NCBI GenBank assembly: GCA_017792445.1
Contig: CP051232.1
Coordinates: forward strand, 2,020,001-2,084,000
From: Maritimibacter sp.
GTDB taxonomy: Bacteria > Pseudomonadota > Alphaproteobacteria > Rhodobacterales > Rhodobacteraceae
Direction of reading: 5' to 3'
Length of the DNA stretch: 64,000 nt
Positions 30,376-39,585 of this stretch are shown one piece after another; positions within the stretch are counted from its first letter, which is position 1, and every line of letters starts with the position of its first letter. The translations under genes and the position numbers were made by a program. The notes beneath the pieces were generated by a model. It saw only the letters and a list, made by a program, of their open reading frames with translations. It had not been told where the DNA came from and searched no databases.

Positions 30376-31590
30376 ATGGACGTGATCCTCATAGGCGGTG
30401 GCCTTAACGGCCCGGCTTTGGCGCTGGCACTGGCCCGCGCCGGGCTTTCCGTGACCGTGGTCGAGCGCCTTGCGCCCGAGCGGCGCACCGATCCCGATTT
30501 CGACGGTCGTGGCTATGCGCTGGCGCATGCCTCGGCCAAGCTGCTGAATGCGGTGGGCGTCTGGAACGCGGTCGAAGCGCAGGCCAAGCCGATCGAGAAG
30601 GTGGTGGTCAGCGACGGTCGAGCGGGCGAGGGCGCGTCGCCGATGGCGCTGCTGTTCGATGGCGCGGAAGTCGAGGACTACCCGGTCGGATGGATGCTGG
30701 AGGACCGGTACCTGCGCATCGCCTTCCAACAGGCGATGGACGCGGAAGAGGGCATTGCACAGATCACCGGCGTCGATGTCACCGGGCATAAGGTCGGGCC
30801 CGGCGGCGTGACCGTCGCGCTGTCGGACGGGCGCGCGCTGGAGGCGATGATGCTGGTGGGCGCGGACGGTGTCGCCTCGCAGACCGCGAAGCGCGCGGGG
30901 ATCGGGCGAATGGAATGGTCTTACGGCCAGACCTCTTTCGCCTGTGCCATCGCGCACGACCTTCCGCACCACGGCACGGCGCACCAGTTCTTCATGCCCC
31001 CGGGGCCACTTGCGATCCTGCCGCTGCCCGGCAACCGCTCGTCCATCGTGTGGACCGAGGCCGAGGATGCCGCCCGCCGGATCTCGGCGTTGGACGACGC
31101 GGGTTATCTTGCGCTGCTGCGGCCGCGCGTGGGCGATTTTCTTGGGCAGATCCGGCTGGAAGGCAAACGGTTCGCCTACCCGGTGCCGCTGTCCATCGCG
31201 CATCGCTTCGCCGCGCCCCGCGTGGCGCTGATCGGCGACGCCGCGCACCGGGTGCATCCTCTTGCGGGGCAGGGTCTGAACGCCGGCCTGAAGGATGTGG
31301 GCGCGCTGGCCGAGGTGCTGGTGGACGCGCATCGGCGCGGCGAGGACATCGGCGGGCTGGACGTACTGGAACGCTACGAGCAGTGGCGGCGGTTCGACGT
31401 GGCCACGCTGGCGCTGGCCACCGATGGGATCAACCGACTGTTCTCGAACGACAATCCGCTTTTGCGGCTGGGGCGCGACATCGGTCTGGGGCTGGTGAAC
31501 GGCCTGCCGGGGCTGCGCCGGACGCTGATGCGCGAGGCGGCCGGGGTCACCGGGGAGCTGCCGCGCCTGCTGCGCGGGCTGGCGTTGTAG
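30376..31590 (+). CDS. UbiH/UbiF/COQ6-family FAD-dependent hydroxylase
   Basis: A 404-residue flavin monooxygenase probably acting on the ubiquinone ring. It shows the FAD-binding GGGLNGPALALALARAG at residues 8-24, the conserved GADGV segment, and GDAAHRVHPLAGQGLNAGLKD, the family signature. The ATG at 30376 begins right at the Rossmann strand (MDVILIGGG); in-frame starts upstream add nothing conserved. Which ring position it hydroxylates cannot be told. A GC-rich hairpin repeat follows its stop. Confidence 0.87.
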   Translation: MDVILIGGGLNGPALALALARAGLSVTVVERLAPERRTDPDFDGRGYALAHASAKLLNAVGVWNAVEAQAKPIEKVVVSDGRAGEGASPMALLFDGAEVEDYPVGWMLEDRYLRIAFQQAMDAEEGIAQITGVDVTGHKVGPGGVTVALSDGRALEAMMLVGADGVASQTAKRAGIGRMEWSYGQTSFACAIAHDLPHHGTAHQFFMPPGPLAILPLPGNRSSIVWTEAEDAARRISALDDAGYLALLRPRVGDFLGQIRLEGKRFAYPVPLSIAHRFAAPRVALIGDAAHRVHPLAGQGLNAGLKDVGALAEVLVDAHRRGEDIGGLDVLERYEQWRRFDVATLALATDGINRLFSNDNPLLRLGRDIGLGLVNGLPGLRRTLMREAAGVTGELPRLLRGLAL

Positions 31591-31652
31591 CGGGGGGGCG
31601 CTGCCCCCCGGCCTGCGGCCTCCCCCCGGGATATTTCCGGACCGAAGAAGAT
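31591..31652 (+). repeat. GC-rich intergenic hairpin element, copy 1
   Basis: Begins one base after the UbiH-type stop and runs to the end of the convergent RraA-family gene. Structure: a G-run/C-run stem (gggggggcgctgcccccc), a second stem ggcctgcggcc, then tccccccgggatatttccgg and accgaagaag. Copies with the same order lie at 40537-40602 and 43144-43199, also between convergent genes. It may serve as a two-way transcription end. Confidence 0.75.
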
Positions 31653-32335
31653 CAGACGTATTTGACCTGATCGCTTGCCAGAAGCTCGAGGATGTTCTCG
31701 GGCACTTTCAGTCCCTTCTGCAACTCGGCGTCAAGGCTGGTCTCCAGCTCGGTGACCTTCTCCAGCATCGCGATGACCTCGTCGATCCGGTCGAACGGCA
31801 CCACCGCGATGCCATCGCGGTCGGCGACCACCATGTCCCCGGTCTCAATCGGGCGGCCGCCCAGCGTGATCGGGAAGCCGACGCGCCCCGGACCCTTGGC
31901 GAAGGGCGAGCCGGGCGTGAGGCCGGTGCACCACACCGGCATGCCGACTGCCTTGATGCCCGCTACGTCGCGCATCGGGCCATCGGTGATAAAGCCCGCG
32001 GCGCCGCTGTTCTTCATGAAGGCGCAGGCGCGGTCGCCTGCGGCGGCGCAACCCTGGTGGCCGCCGAAATCCGACACCACGACATCGCCGTCGCGGATTT
32101 CAGGCAGGGCGGCCAGCAGGGCGAGGATGTCGGCGGGGCCGGCCTCGACCGTCAGCGCGGGGCCGGCGACGGCTCCCTCGGGGTCAAGCGCGCGGATGGC
32201 CGGCGGCAGCGCGCCGTCACCGTACATCGAGTCGACGACGAAACTGGACGGCACGCCCTGAAACGCTGCGATCTGGGCTGCGGTGGGCCGGCGCGACGGG
32301 CGCCGGATCGTAAGCAATGGCGGTTCTTCGATCAT
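31652..32335 (-). CDS. RraA family protein
   Basis: A 227-residue protein of the RraA/HMG-aldolase fold. The family covers regulators of RNase E and divalent-metal-dependent 4-hydroxy-4-methyl-2-oxoglutarate/oxaloacetate-type aldolases. The candidate catalytic segment TDGPMRDVAGI (Arg-Asp) and an upstream DVVVSDFGGHQGCAAAGD are present. The start has gggagg 7 bases ahead. The enzyme function is more likely than the regulatory one in this group, but this is inference. It precedes no partner gene. Confidence 0.8.
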   Translation of the reverse strand: MIEEPPLLTIRRPSRRPTAAQIAAFQGVPSSFVVDSMYGDGALPPAIRALDPEGAVAGPALTVEAGPADILALLAALPEIRDGDVVVSDFGGHQGCAAAGDRACAFMKNSGAAGFITDGPMRDVAGIKAVGMPVWCTGLTPGSPFAKGPGRVGFPITLGGRPIETGDMVVADRDGIAVVPFDRIDEVIAMLEKVTELETSLDAELQKGLKVPENILELLASDQVKYV

Positions 32336-32402
32336 GGATGATCCTCCCTGCCCGGCACCAAAGCCGAAACGGCAGGGAAGGTCCATGCGCCGTGTAATCT
32401 GT

Positions 32403-32969
32403 TCAGGACAGGGGGATCGCGTAGCCGCAGGTGACGGGCGGCAGCAGCGCCGGGTCGACCACCTCGAACCCTATGGAATAGACGGTGCCCGCCTCGGTCC
32501 GGGCGGTCATGCGCCAATGACCTTTGAGGATCTCGTATTCGTAGTCGAAGGTGTAGCCGTAGTATTGCGCCTCGAGCCCCGAGATGTCGGTGTACCACGT
32601 CTGCGTGGTCACGCCGTCCGGACCCATCGGCGGGTGTTCGATGGTGATTTCCACCGGACCGGCGAACTCGGGCAGCGCGCGCACGTGAACGCCGAAGCCC
32701 ACGTCCTTCTGGCCGGGAACCATCGGTCCGGGGCCGAGGAAGGGCGGCAGACCCTCGACGAACGAGACAGTGCCGGACACGGTGCCCTCGGCCACGCCGA
32801 TATCGACCGGTTCGCGCGCACAGAAGTATCCGGCGGTGAATTCGGCCGCGCCGGGAGTTTGCGCCCCTGCGGTGGCGGCCCCGGTCGACCATGTGACGGC
32901 GCAGACGAAAAGGAGCCAGCCGGCAATCCGGCGGGCTCCCTGCGATGCTATGCGGGCAGAGCGTTTCAT
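32403..32969 (-). CDS. DUF3859 domain exported protein
   Basis: A 188-residue protein with a signal peptide (hydrophobic stretch IAGWLLFVCAVTWSTGAATA) and a beta-rich DUF3859 domain: VGFGVHVRALPEFAGPVEI, TQTWYTDISG and YTFDYEYEILKGHWRMTA. Two Cys (FCARE near residue 50 and VTCGY near the end) could form a disulfide. Function unknown; probably periplasmic. It lies between the RraA-family gene and pckA, all on the minus strand. Confidence 0.75.
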   Translation of the reverse strand: MKRSARIASQGARRIAGWLLFVCAVTWSTGAATAGAQTPGAAEFTAGYFCAREPVDIGVAEGTVSGTVSFVEGLPPFLGPGPMVPGQKDVGFGVHVRALPEFAGPVEITIEHPPMGPDGVTTQTWYTDISGLEAQYYGYTFDYEYEILKGHWRMTARTEAGTVYSIGFEVVDPALLPPVTCGYAIPLS

Positions 32970-33008
32970 GGGGCGCACCCTAGACCCGCTTTGCCTGCGT
33001 GGAAAGCG

Positions 33009-34607
33009 TCAGCCGATGGCGACGGCCTTCACGTCCTCGTGGATGTGCGCCTCGTACTGGGCGAAGTTGTCGGCGAACATGCCGACCAGCTTCTGCGCCT
33101 GTGCGTCATAGGCCGCGCCGTCATCCCAGGTGCGGCGCGGATCCAGCAGGATCGCGGCCACGCCGGGCACCGAAACCGGCACGTCGAAGCCGAAGTTCGG
33201 GTCCTTGCGGAAGGTGCTGTCGGCCAGCGACCCGTCAAGCGCCGCGGTCAGCAGCGCGCGGGTGGCCTTGATCGGCATTCGCGAGCCGGTACCATAGGAG
33301 CCGCCGGTCCAGCCGGTGTTCACCAGCCAGCAGGTCGCGCCGTGCTTGGCGATCTTCTCGCGCAGGAGCGCGCCATAGACCTCGGGGCGGCGCGGCATGA
33401 ACGGCGCGCCAAAGCAGGTCGAGAACGTGGGTTCGGGTTCGGTCACGCCCTTCTCGGTGCCCGCGACCTTCGAGGTGAAGCCCGACAGGAAGTGGTACTC
33501 GGCCTGCGCCGGCGACAGCCGCGCGATCGGCGGCAGGACGCCGAACGCGTCGCAGGTCAGCATGATGATGTTCTTCGGATGCCCGCCAAGCGCGGTGGCC
33601 GAGGCGTTCGAGATGGCCTCGAGCGGGTAGGCACAGCGCATGTTCGCGGTCAGCGAGTCGTCGTCGAAGTCCAGTTCCAGCGTCTGCGGGTCGTGGACCA
33701 TGTTCTCGATCACGGTGCCGAACATCGAGCAGGTGGCGTAGATTTCGGGCTCTGCCTCGGCCGACAGGTTGATCGTCTTGGCATAGCAGCCGCCTTCGAA
33801 GTTGAAGGTGCCGCGCTCGGACCAGCCGTGCTCGTCGTCACCGATCAACACGCGGTTCGGGTCGGCGGACAGCGTGGTCTTGCCGGTGCCGGACAGGCCG
33901 AAGAACACGGCGGTGTCGACCGGGTTGTTCGGCGCATGGTTCGCCGAACAGTGCATCGCCATGACGCCCTTGCCGGGCAGGATGTAGTTCAGCAGCGTGA
34001 AGACGGATTTCTTGTTCTCGCCCGCGTATTCGGTGCCGCCGATCAGGATCAGCTTCTTGTCGAAGTTCAGCGCGATGACGGTGCCCGAGCGGCAGCCGTG
34101 CTTTTCGGGGTCGGCGGTGAAGCTGGGGCAGTTGATGATGGTGAATTCGGGGGTGAACTCATCCAGCTCACCGCGGCCGGGGCGGCGCAGCAGGTGGCGG
34201 ATGAACAGGTTGTGCCACGCCATCTCGTTGATGACCCGGACGTCCAGACGGTGCTGCGGGTCGGCGCCGCCGAACAGGTCCTGCACGAAGTAGTCGCGGC
34301 CCTTCATGTGTTCCAGCATGTCGGCGTGCAGGCGATCGAAGGCGTCCGCGTCCATCGGCGTGTTGTTGTCCCACCAGATCGAATCCTCGACCGACGGGGT
34401 GCGGACGACGAATTTGTCCTTGGGCGAGCGCCCGGTGTGCTTGCCGGTGTTGACCAGCAGCGTGCCGCCATTGCCCAAGTCGCCTTCGCCGCGCTCGAGC
34501 GCCTTCTGCACAAGCGAAGCCTCGATGAGGTTGTAATACACATGGCCGAGCCCGGTGATGCCCTGGTGCTCGAGTGTCTGGTTAGGATTGACCCGTCCGG
34601 TTTCCAT
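33009..34607 (-). CDS. pckA: phosphoenolpyruvate carboxykinase (ATP)
   Basis: A 532-residue enzyme converting oxaloacetate and ATP to phosphoenolpyruvate, the entry to gluconeogenesis. Walker [10 protein letters not shown] is at residues 237-245, followed by [28 protein letters not shown] near 53-66 and [11 protein letters not shown]-like [13 protein letters not shown] near the C-terminal third are family marks. The ATG at 34607 has ggag 9 bases ahead and gives the family length. Two copies of a ttagcgcaa motif lie 140-170 bases upstream. It diverges from chvI, an arrangement conserved in many alphaproteobacteria. Confidence 0.96.
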   Translation of the reverse strand: METGRVNPNQTLEHQGITGLGHVYYNLIEASLVQKALERGEGDLGNGGTLLVNTGKHTGRSPKDKFVVRTPSVEDSIWWDNNTPMDADAFDRLHADMLEHMKGRDYFVQDLFGGADPQHRLDVRVINEMAWHNLFIRHLLRRPGRGELDEFTPEFTIINCPSFTADPEKHGCRSGTVIALNFDKKLILIGGTEYAGENKKSVFTLLNYILPGKGVMAMHCSANHAPNNPVDTAVFFGLSGTGKTTLSADPNRVLIGDDEHGWSERGTFNFEGGCYAKTINLSAEAEPEIYATCSMFGTVIENMVHDPQTLELDFDDDSLTANMRCAYPLEAISNASATALGGHPKNIIMLTCDAFGVLPPIARLSPAQAEYHFLSGFTSKVAGTEKGVTEPEPTFSTCFGAPFMPRRPEVYGALLREKIAKHGATCWLVNTGWTGGSYGTGSRMPIKATRALLTAALDGSLADSTFRKDPNFGFDVPVSVPGVAAILLDPRRTWDDGAAYDAQAQKLVGMFADNFAQYEAHIHEDVKAVAIG

Positions 34608-34746
34608 GCGGTCTGTCTCCCTCGCCGCGCGGGCGGCGTCTGGCTGAACGTGAGGCGCGGGACTGCGCCGGCCGGCCCCGGAAATGGCGCCGTGCGTTTG
34701 GCCTATAGCATGTCGGTTTTGTGCGTGAACAGGACGCAAGCGCACA

Positions 34747-34776
34747 GTTAGCGCAACCAAAGACGGGTTAGCGCAA
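34747..34776 (-). promoter_or_regulatory. paired repeats upstream of pckA, candidate operator
   Basis: The sequence gttagcgcaa occurs at 34747-34756 and again at 34767-34776, start to start 20 bases apart, that is two helical turns on the same face. Each half looks like a degenerate form of a ttagcgctaa palindrome, a shape suited to a LacI-family repressor. The region is 374 bases long between pckA and chvI and otherwise holds only the chvI promoter and leader. Confidence 0.4.
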
Positions 34777-34929
34777 TCATCCTTCGCGCGGCGGAAACCA
34801 TCTTTCCACGTACGCAAAATCGTGCCGTGGAGTGAGACATATTAGCAATTGCTTGCGGAATTTCGTGCCTGAATGGGGCGCGATGGGGCGATGATTCGCA
34901 CATAACGGTTGATTTGGCGGGGTTGCGTA

Positions 34930-34959
34930 GTGACTATGCCCAAAAAATGCAGGTATAAA
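34930..34959 (+). promoter_or_regulatory. candidate chvI promoter
   Basis: A gtgact / tataaa pair with an 18-base spacer ends 22 bases before the chvI start. The following leader contains gaggaaaacctc directly before the ATG, a tiny hairpin that could cover the ribosome binding site. The match at -35 is partial. Confidence 0.4.
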
Positions 34960-34981
34960 TAGAGCAGTAGAGGAAAACCTC

Positions 34982-35683
34982 ATGTCGCGGATTGCTTTGG
35001 TGGACGACGACAGGAATATCCTGACGTCGGTATCCATGACTCTCGAGGCCGAAGGCTTCGAGGTCGAAACTTACAATGACGGTCAGGCGGCTCTGGAAGC
35101 TTTCAACAAGCGGCTTCCCGACATGGCCGTGTTTGATATCAAGATGCCCCGCATGGACGGCATGGACCTTCTGCAGCGGGTTCGCCAGAAGACGTCGATG
35201 CCCGTCATCTTCCTGACCTCGAAGGACGACGAGATCGACGAGGTGCTGGGCCTTCGCATGGGCGCCGACGACTACGTCAAGAAGCCCTTCAGCCAGCGCC
35301 TGCTGGTCGAACGCATCCGTGCGCTGCTGCGCCGGCAGGAAGCGATCGACTCGGGCGAGAAGGGCGATACCGAAGCCAACAAGGTCATGGTCCGCGGTGA
35401 GCTTTCGATGGACCCGCTGCGCCATGCGGTGACCTGGAAGGGTCAGGACGTATCGCTGACCGTGACCGAATTCCTGCTGCTGCAGGCGCTGGCCCAGCGG
35501 CCCGGTTTCGTGAAGTCGCGCGACCAGCTGATGGATGTCGCCTATGACGATCAGGTCTATGTCGACGACCGGACCATCGACAGCCACATCAAGCGGCTGC
35601 GCAAGAAGATGCGGACGGTCGACTCTGATTTCTCGGCGATCGAGACGCTTTACGGCATCGGGTATCGTTACAACGAAGAATAA
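34982..35683 (+). CDS. chvI: response regulator ChvI
   Basis: A 233-residue OmpR-family regulator: receiver domain with acidic residues 8-10 and phospho-acceptor Asp52 ([11 protein letters not shown]), Lys in YVKKPF, then a winged-helix DNA-binding domain ([28 protein letters not shown]). Identity as ChvI is supported by the order pckA-chvI-chvG-hprK. ChvG-ChvI senses acid and envelope stress in alphaproteobacteria. It is followed by chvG after 2 bases. Confidence 0.94.
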   Translation: MSRIALVDDDRNILTSVSMTLEAEGFEVETYNDGQAALEAFNKRLPDMAVFDIKMPRMDGMDLLQRVRQKTSMPVIFLTSKDDEIDEVLGLRMGADDYVKKPFSQRLLVERIRALLRRQEAIDSGEKGDTEANKVMVRGELSMDPLRHAVTWKGQDVSLTVTEFLLLQALAQRPGFVKSRDQLMDVAYDDQVYVDDRTIDSHIKRLRKKMRTVDSDFSAIETLYGIGYRYNEE

Positions 35684-35685
35684 GC

Positions 35686-37425
35686 ATGAACGCCACGTCT
35701 GACATCGACGTGCGAGGGTCCAAGCCCGCGGCGCGTGACGCGGAGATGGATAACCTGGTCCTCGGCGAGGACTGGGAACGTCCGGAATCCGAGGTCAGCG
35801 CCGACGTGAAAGAGCGCCGCAGCAAGCGGAGCTTTATCTCGATCAACCGGTCGCCGCTGGCGCGGAAGATCATCACGTTCAACCTGCTGGCCATGCTGAT
35901 GCTGGTCGCGGGCGTGCTTTGGCTGAACCCGGTGCGCGAGAACATCGTGCTGCAGCGTGAAAGCACGCTGGTGGCCGAAGCGCATCTGGTCGCCAACGTT
36001 CTTGAAGCCGCAATCGCCGGCGCCGCGGCAGAGTCCGCCGCGGGGCTGGACGGCGCGGCGCTGGGCCCGCTGCTGGACGGGTTGCGACTGCAGCCGGGGA
36101 TCGAGGTTTACGTCTTCGGTCCCGATGGCAGCCTGTTGCAGGAATCCGGCGGCGTGGACCGGCCGCAACTGGACGGAATGCCCGCGCTGGACCGCGAGGA
36201 ATCGACGGTCCTATCGGACTCCCTGAACCGTGCGTGGGATGTCCTGTCGGGCCTGTTCAACGCGCAGGACGACGGCGTTTCCGCCGCCGACATCCAGGAA
36301 GCGTTGCGCACGATGGCCGCCGACGCCGCTGGCGGCGAGACGCAGGTTTCCAGCCAGGTCTATCGCGACGGCGGTACGATCTTCTCTGTCGCGACCCCGG
36401 TGATGCAGAACGGCGTGGCGGTCGGCGCCGTGGCTCTGACCAGCGCCGCGGGCGAGATCGACCAACTGGTTCTGGCAGAGCGCGAGCGCGTGCTGCAGAT
36501 GTTCGTCATCGCCATCCTCGTGTCGATCGGCCTGAGCCTTGTGCTGGCCTCGACCATCGCCAACCCGTTGTCCGACCTTGCCGCCGCGGCGGAAATCGGG
36601 CGCGACAAGAATTCCAAGCGTCGCAGCCCCGCGCGCATCCGTATCCCCGACCTGTCGGGCCGCCCGGATGAGATCGGGCGGCTGTCGGCGGCGCTGCGCG
36701 GTATGGTCAGCGCGCTGTACGAACGGATCGACGCGAACGAACAGTTCGCGGCGGACGTCGCGCACGAGATCAAGAACCCGCTCGCCTCGCTACGGTCCGC
36801 CATCGGCACCCTGCGCGTCGCCAAGCGCGACGATCAGCGCGAACGGCTGCTTGAGGTGATCGAACACGACGTGCGCCGGCTGGACCGTCTGGTCAGCGAC
36901 ATCTCGAACGCGTCTCGGCTGGACAGCGAACTGGTGAAAGAGGACGAGGAATCCTTCGACCTGCTGGCGATGCTGCGGAACCTCTCCGACTACCTTGGCA
37001 ACGAGGCGCGCGAGAAGGGGATCGAGTTCATCACCGACATGCCGGCCGACTCGATCGAGATCCAGGGTCTCGAGGCGCGGCTGGCGCAGGTGTTCGTCAA
37101 CCTGATCTCGAACGCCGTGTCGTTCTGCGAGGACGGAGACGCGATCCGCGTCTGGGTGCGCCGCCGCGACAACCGCGTGCTGGTCGTGGTCGAGGATACC
37201 GGCCCGGGCATCCCGGAAGAGGCGCTGACGAAGATCTTCAACCGCTTCTACTCGGAACGGCCCGCCGGCCAGTTCGGCAACAACTCCGGCCTCGGGCTGG
37301 CGATTTCCAAGCAGATCGTCGAGGCGCATTCCGGCGTGATCTGGGCAGAGAACATCCGCCCGACCGACGCCGACGTGACCTCGGACCCGCTGGGCGCCCG
37401 TTTCGTGGTCGGCCTGCCGGTCTGA
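35686..37425 (+). CDS. chvG: sensor histidine kinase ChvG
   Basis: This 579-residue inner-membrane kinase has one hydrophobic segment near residues 62-82 (IITFNLLAMLMLVAGVLWL) and a second near 268-290 flanking a periplasmic domain. A HAMP-like linker precedes the phospho-acceptor His360 in DVAHEIKNPLASL. The ATPase boxes follow (NLISNAVSFC, VEDTGPGIPEEAL, GLGLAISKQIVEAH). It lies in the chvI operon. Confidence 0.94.
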   Translation: MNATSDIDVRGSKPAARDAEMDNLVLGEDWERPESEVSADVKERRSKRSFISINRSPLARKIITFNLLAMLMLVAGVLWLNPVRENIVLQRESTLVAEAHLVANVLEAAIAGAAAESAAGLDGAALGPLLDGLRLQPGIEVYVFGPDGSLLQESGGVDRPQLDGMPALDREESTVLSDSLNRAWDVLSGLFNAQDDGVSAADIQEALRTMAADAAGGETQVSSQVYRDGGTIFSVATPVMQNGVAVGAVALTSAAGEIDQLVLAERERVLQMFVIAILVSIGLSLVLASTIANPLSDLAAAAEIGRDKNSKRRSPARIRIPDLSGRPDEIGRLSAALRGMVSALYERIDANEQFAADVAHEIKNPLASLRSAIGTLRVAKRDDQRERLLEVIEHDVRRLDRLVSDISNASRLDSELVKEDEESFDLLAMLRNLSDYLGNEAREKGIEFITDMPADSIEIQGLEARLAQVFVNLISNAVSFCEDGDAIRVWVRRRDNRVLVVVEDTGPGIPEEALTKIFNRFYSERPAGQFGNNSGLGLAISKQIVEAHSGVIWAENIRPTDADVTSDPLGARFVVGLPV

Positions 37426-37537
37426 TCGTGAGGGCCTGTCGCGAAAGGCAGGGCGTTGCGGACTTTCCCGAGGTCACGGAACCTTCCAACAGATTTCGCA
37501 AGGCAGCTTCTTCCGGAAGACGCTGCCTGCGCCCGCT

Positions 37538-37951
37538 GTGATCGTCCACGCCAGTTGCGTCGCGCTGGGTGGGCGCGGCGTTCTGATCCTTGGCGCGTCC
37601 GGGTCGGGCAAGTCGGGTCTTGCGCTGCAACTCATGGCCTACGGCGCGGGGCTGGTGTCGGACGACCGGACCGTCCTGACGGATCGGGGCGGCTGGCTGG
37701 AGGCCTCGGCCCCCGACACGATCCGCGGCCGGATCGAAGCACGGGGCATCGGCATTCTCAACGCCGCCCCCGCACCGCCCTGCCGGATCGTGCTTGCCGT
37801 CGACATGGACAGCACCGAGACCGCACGCATGCCCGAGCCGCGCCATTGGAGCGCCTGCGACGCAACGGTACCGCTCCTTCACAAGGTGGAGAGCCTTCAT
37901 TTCGCCGCAGCGATCTTGCAGTATCTTGAATCTGGACCCGCCGAGATGTGA
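37538..37951 (+). CDS. hprK: truncated HPr kinase/phosphorylase
   Basis: A 137-residue protein consisting only of the C-terminal kinase core of HPr kinase, the usual form in alphaproteobacteria. Walker A GASGSGKS is at residues 19-26 and VSDDRT follows near 41-46. It should phosphorylate HPr on Ser49, encoded three genes on. The GTG start is the first usable codon before the conserved IVHASCVAL; the ribosome binding site is weak. It is separated from rapZ by 6 bases. Confidence 0.88.
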   Translation: MIVHASCVALGGRGVLILGASGSGKSGLALQLMAYGAGLVSDDRTVLTDRGGWLEASAPDTIRGRIEARGIGILNAAPAPPCRIVLAVDMDSTETARMPEPRHWSACDATVPLLHKVESLHFAAAILQYLESGPAEM

Positions 37952-37957
37952 GTTTTG

Positions 37958-38869
37958 ATGTCCCTTGACCGTGCAGACGCTTCGCAGACGATGCGGCTGG
38001 TGCTTGTCACCGGTCCGTCCGGGGCTGGCCGGTCGACGGCGATCAACGTGCTTGAGGATCTTGGCTACGAAGTGATCGACAACATGCCGCTGCGGCTGCT
38101 GCCGCGGCTGCTGGACGGCCCGCCTTTGGGGCGGCCGATGGCTCTGGGCCTCGATGTCCGCAACCGCGATTTCAGCGTCGAGACGATCCTTGATCTTGTG
38201 CGGCAGCGCGGGTCTGACACCGGGCCGACCGTCGAACTGCTGTACCTCGATTGCAGCACCGAAGTGCTGCTGCGCCGCTATTCCGAGACCCGCCGCCGCC
38301 ATCCGCTGGCCCCCGCCGAAGCGCCGCTTCTGGGGATCGAGCGCGAGGCGGCGCTGTTGCAGCCGCTGCTGGCGCAGGCCGACACGCTGATCGACACTTC
38401 GGAACTGACGGTCCACGATCTGCGCGACGAACTTCAGGCGCAGTTCGACACCGACCCGAACGCCCGGCTGGCCGTCTCGGTTCAAAGTTTCTCCTACAAG
38501 CGCGGGCTGCCGCGCGGCGTCGATACGGTGTTCGACTGCCGCTTCCTGCGCAACCCGCACTGGGAGCCGTCGCTGCGTGCGATGGATGGCCGCGACGACG
38601 CCGTCGCGACCTATGTCGAGGGGGACCCGCTGTTCCCCGAATTTCTTGAACGTGTGACCGGATTGATTGAAATGCTGCTGCCCGCGTACCGTGACGAGGG
38701 CAAGTCGCACCTGTCCATCGGTTTTGGCTGTACCGGAGGGCAACACAGGTCGGTTACCCTTGCGGAAAAGCTGGCAAATACCCTTGCAATGCAGGGGTGG
38801 CAGGTTTCTAAAAGGCACAGGGAACTGGAGCGGACGGCGCGTGCGGCGCCCCCGTCATCCGTGGGGTAA
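37958..38869 (+). CDS. rapZ: RNase adapter RapZ / YvcJ-family nucleotide-binding protein
   Basis: A 303-residue protein with Walker [10 protein letters not shown] near residues 19-27, RRHPLAP, and the conserved C-terminal [14 protein letters not shown]. In enterobacteria RapZ directs RNase E to the GlmZ RNA and so tunes cell-wall precursor supply; in other bacteria its role is less clear. The ATG at 37958 follows an in-frame TTG. It sits between hprK and the EIIA gene, as in many alphaproteobacteria. Confidence 0.92.
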   Translation: MSLDRADASQTMRLVLVTGPSGAGRSTAINVLEDLGYEVIDNMPLRLLPRLLDGPPLGRPMALGLDVRNRDFSVETILDLVRQRGSDTGPTVELLYLDCSTEVLLRRYSETRRRHPLAPAEAPLLGIEREAALLQPLLAQADTLIDTSELTVHDLRDELQAQFDTDPNARLAVSVQSFSYKRGLPRGVDTVFDCRFLRNPHWEPSLRAMDGRDDAVATYVEGDPLFPEFLERVTGLIEMLLPAYRDEGKSHLSIGFGCTGGQHRSVTLAEKLANTLAMQGWQVSKRHRELERTARAAPPSSVG

Positions 38870-38876
38870 GCGTACC

Positions 38877-39263
38877 TTGATCGGCATCGTCATCGTCGCC
38901 CATGGCGGCCTAGCCCGGGAATACCTAAGCGCCGTCGAGCATGTGGTCGGACGGCAGAACGGGATTCGTGCGATCTCTATCGAGCCGGATCACGACCGGG
39001 GTGTGAAGCAGACCGAAATCTGCGCCGCCGCCGACAGCGTGGATGCGGGCGACGGGGTCGTGGTCGTCACCGACATGTTCGGCGGCTCGCCCAGCAACCT
39101 CAGCCTGCGGGCCTGCACGCCGCAGGATCGCAAGATCATCTACGGCGCCAACCTGCCCATGCTGATCAAACTGGCGAAGTCCCGGCACATGGCGCTGGGC
39201 GACGCGGTGAGCGGCGCCTTGCAGGCGGGTCGGAAATATATCGACAGCTACGACGTAGCGTGA
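38877..39263 (+). CDS. PTS EIIA-Man-type protein
   Basis: A 128-residue PTS IIA domain of the mannose family. The phospho-acceptor is His9 in MIGIVIVAHGGLA. The start is TTG at 38877, 8 bases after the rapZ stop, with ggggtaag 6 bases ahead; no ATG is available. Further marks are VVTDMFGGSPSN and LPMLIKLA. No EIIB or membrane component lies nearby, so it is a regulatory, not a transport, component that can be phosphorylated by HPr. Confidence 0.87.
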   Translation: MIGIVIVAHGGLAREYLSAVEHVVGRQNGIRAISIEPDHDRGVKQTEICAAADSVDAGDGVVVVTDMFGGSPSNLSLRACTPQDRKIIYGANLPMLIKLAKSRHMALGDAVSGALQAGRKYIDSYDVA

Positions 39264-39279
39264 CATAGCCTTTCCCGTC

Positions 39280-39558
39280 ATGAGCAATGCCGTCAAACGT
39301 ACCCTGTTGATCGTCAACGAAAAGGGCCTGCATGCCCGGGCCTCGGCCAAGCTGGTCGAGGTGGTCGAGGAACATGACGCCACGGCGACCGTCGCCAAGG
39401 ACGGTCAGAGCGCCACGGGCGACAGCATCATGGGCCTTTTGATGTTGGCAGCTTCCAAAGGAACCTCTATTGAGGTCGAAACCAGCGGACCGGAGGCTGA
39501 CAAGCTTGCCGACGCGCTGGAGGCGCTTGTGGCCGACCGGTTCGGCGAAGAGATGTAG
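39280..39558 (+). CDS. ptsH: phosphocarrier protein HPr
   Basis: A 92-residue HPr with the PTS phospho-acceptor His18 in GLHARASAKLV and the regulatory serine Ser49 in GDSIMGLLML. It closes the chvI-chvG-hprK-rapZ-EIIA-HPr cluster. Having both a histidine and a serine site with an HPr kinase in the same operon means two independent inputs. Confidence 0.94.
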   Translation: MSNAVKRTLLIVNEKGLHARASAKLVEVVEEHDATATVAKDGQSATGDSIMGLLMLAASKGTSIEVETSGPEADKLADALEALVADRFGEEM

Positions 39559-39585
39559 CCCGGTCCCGCGAGGAGAGAGTTTGGC

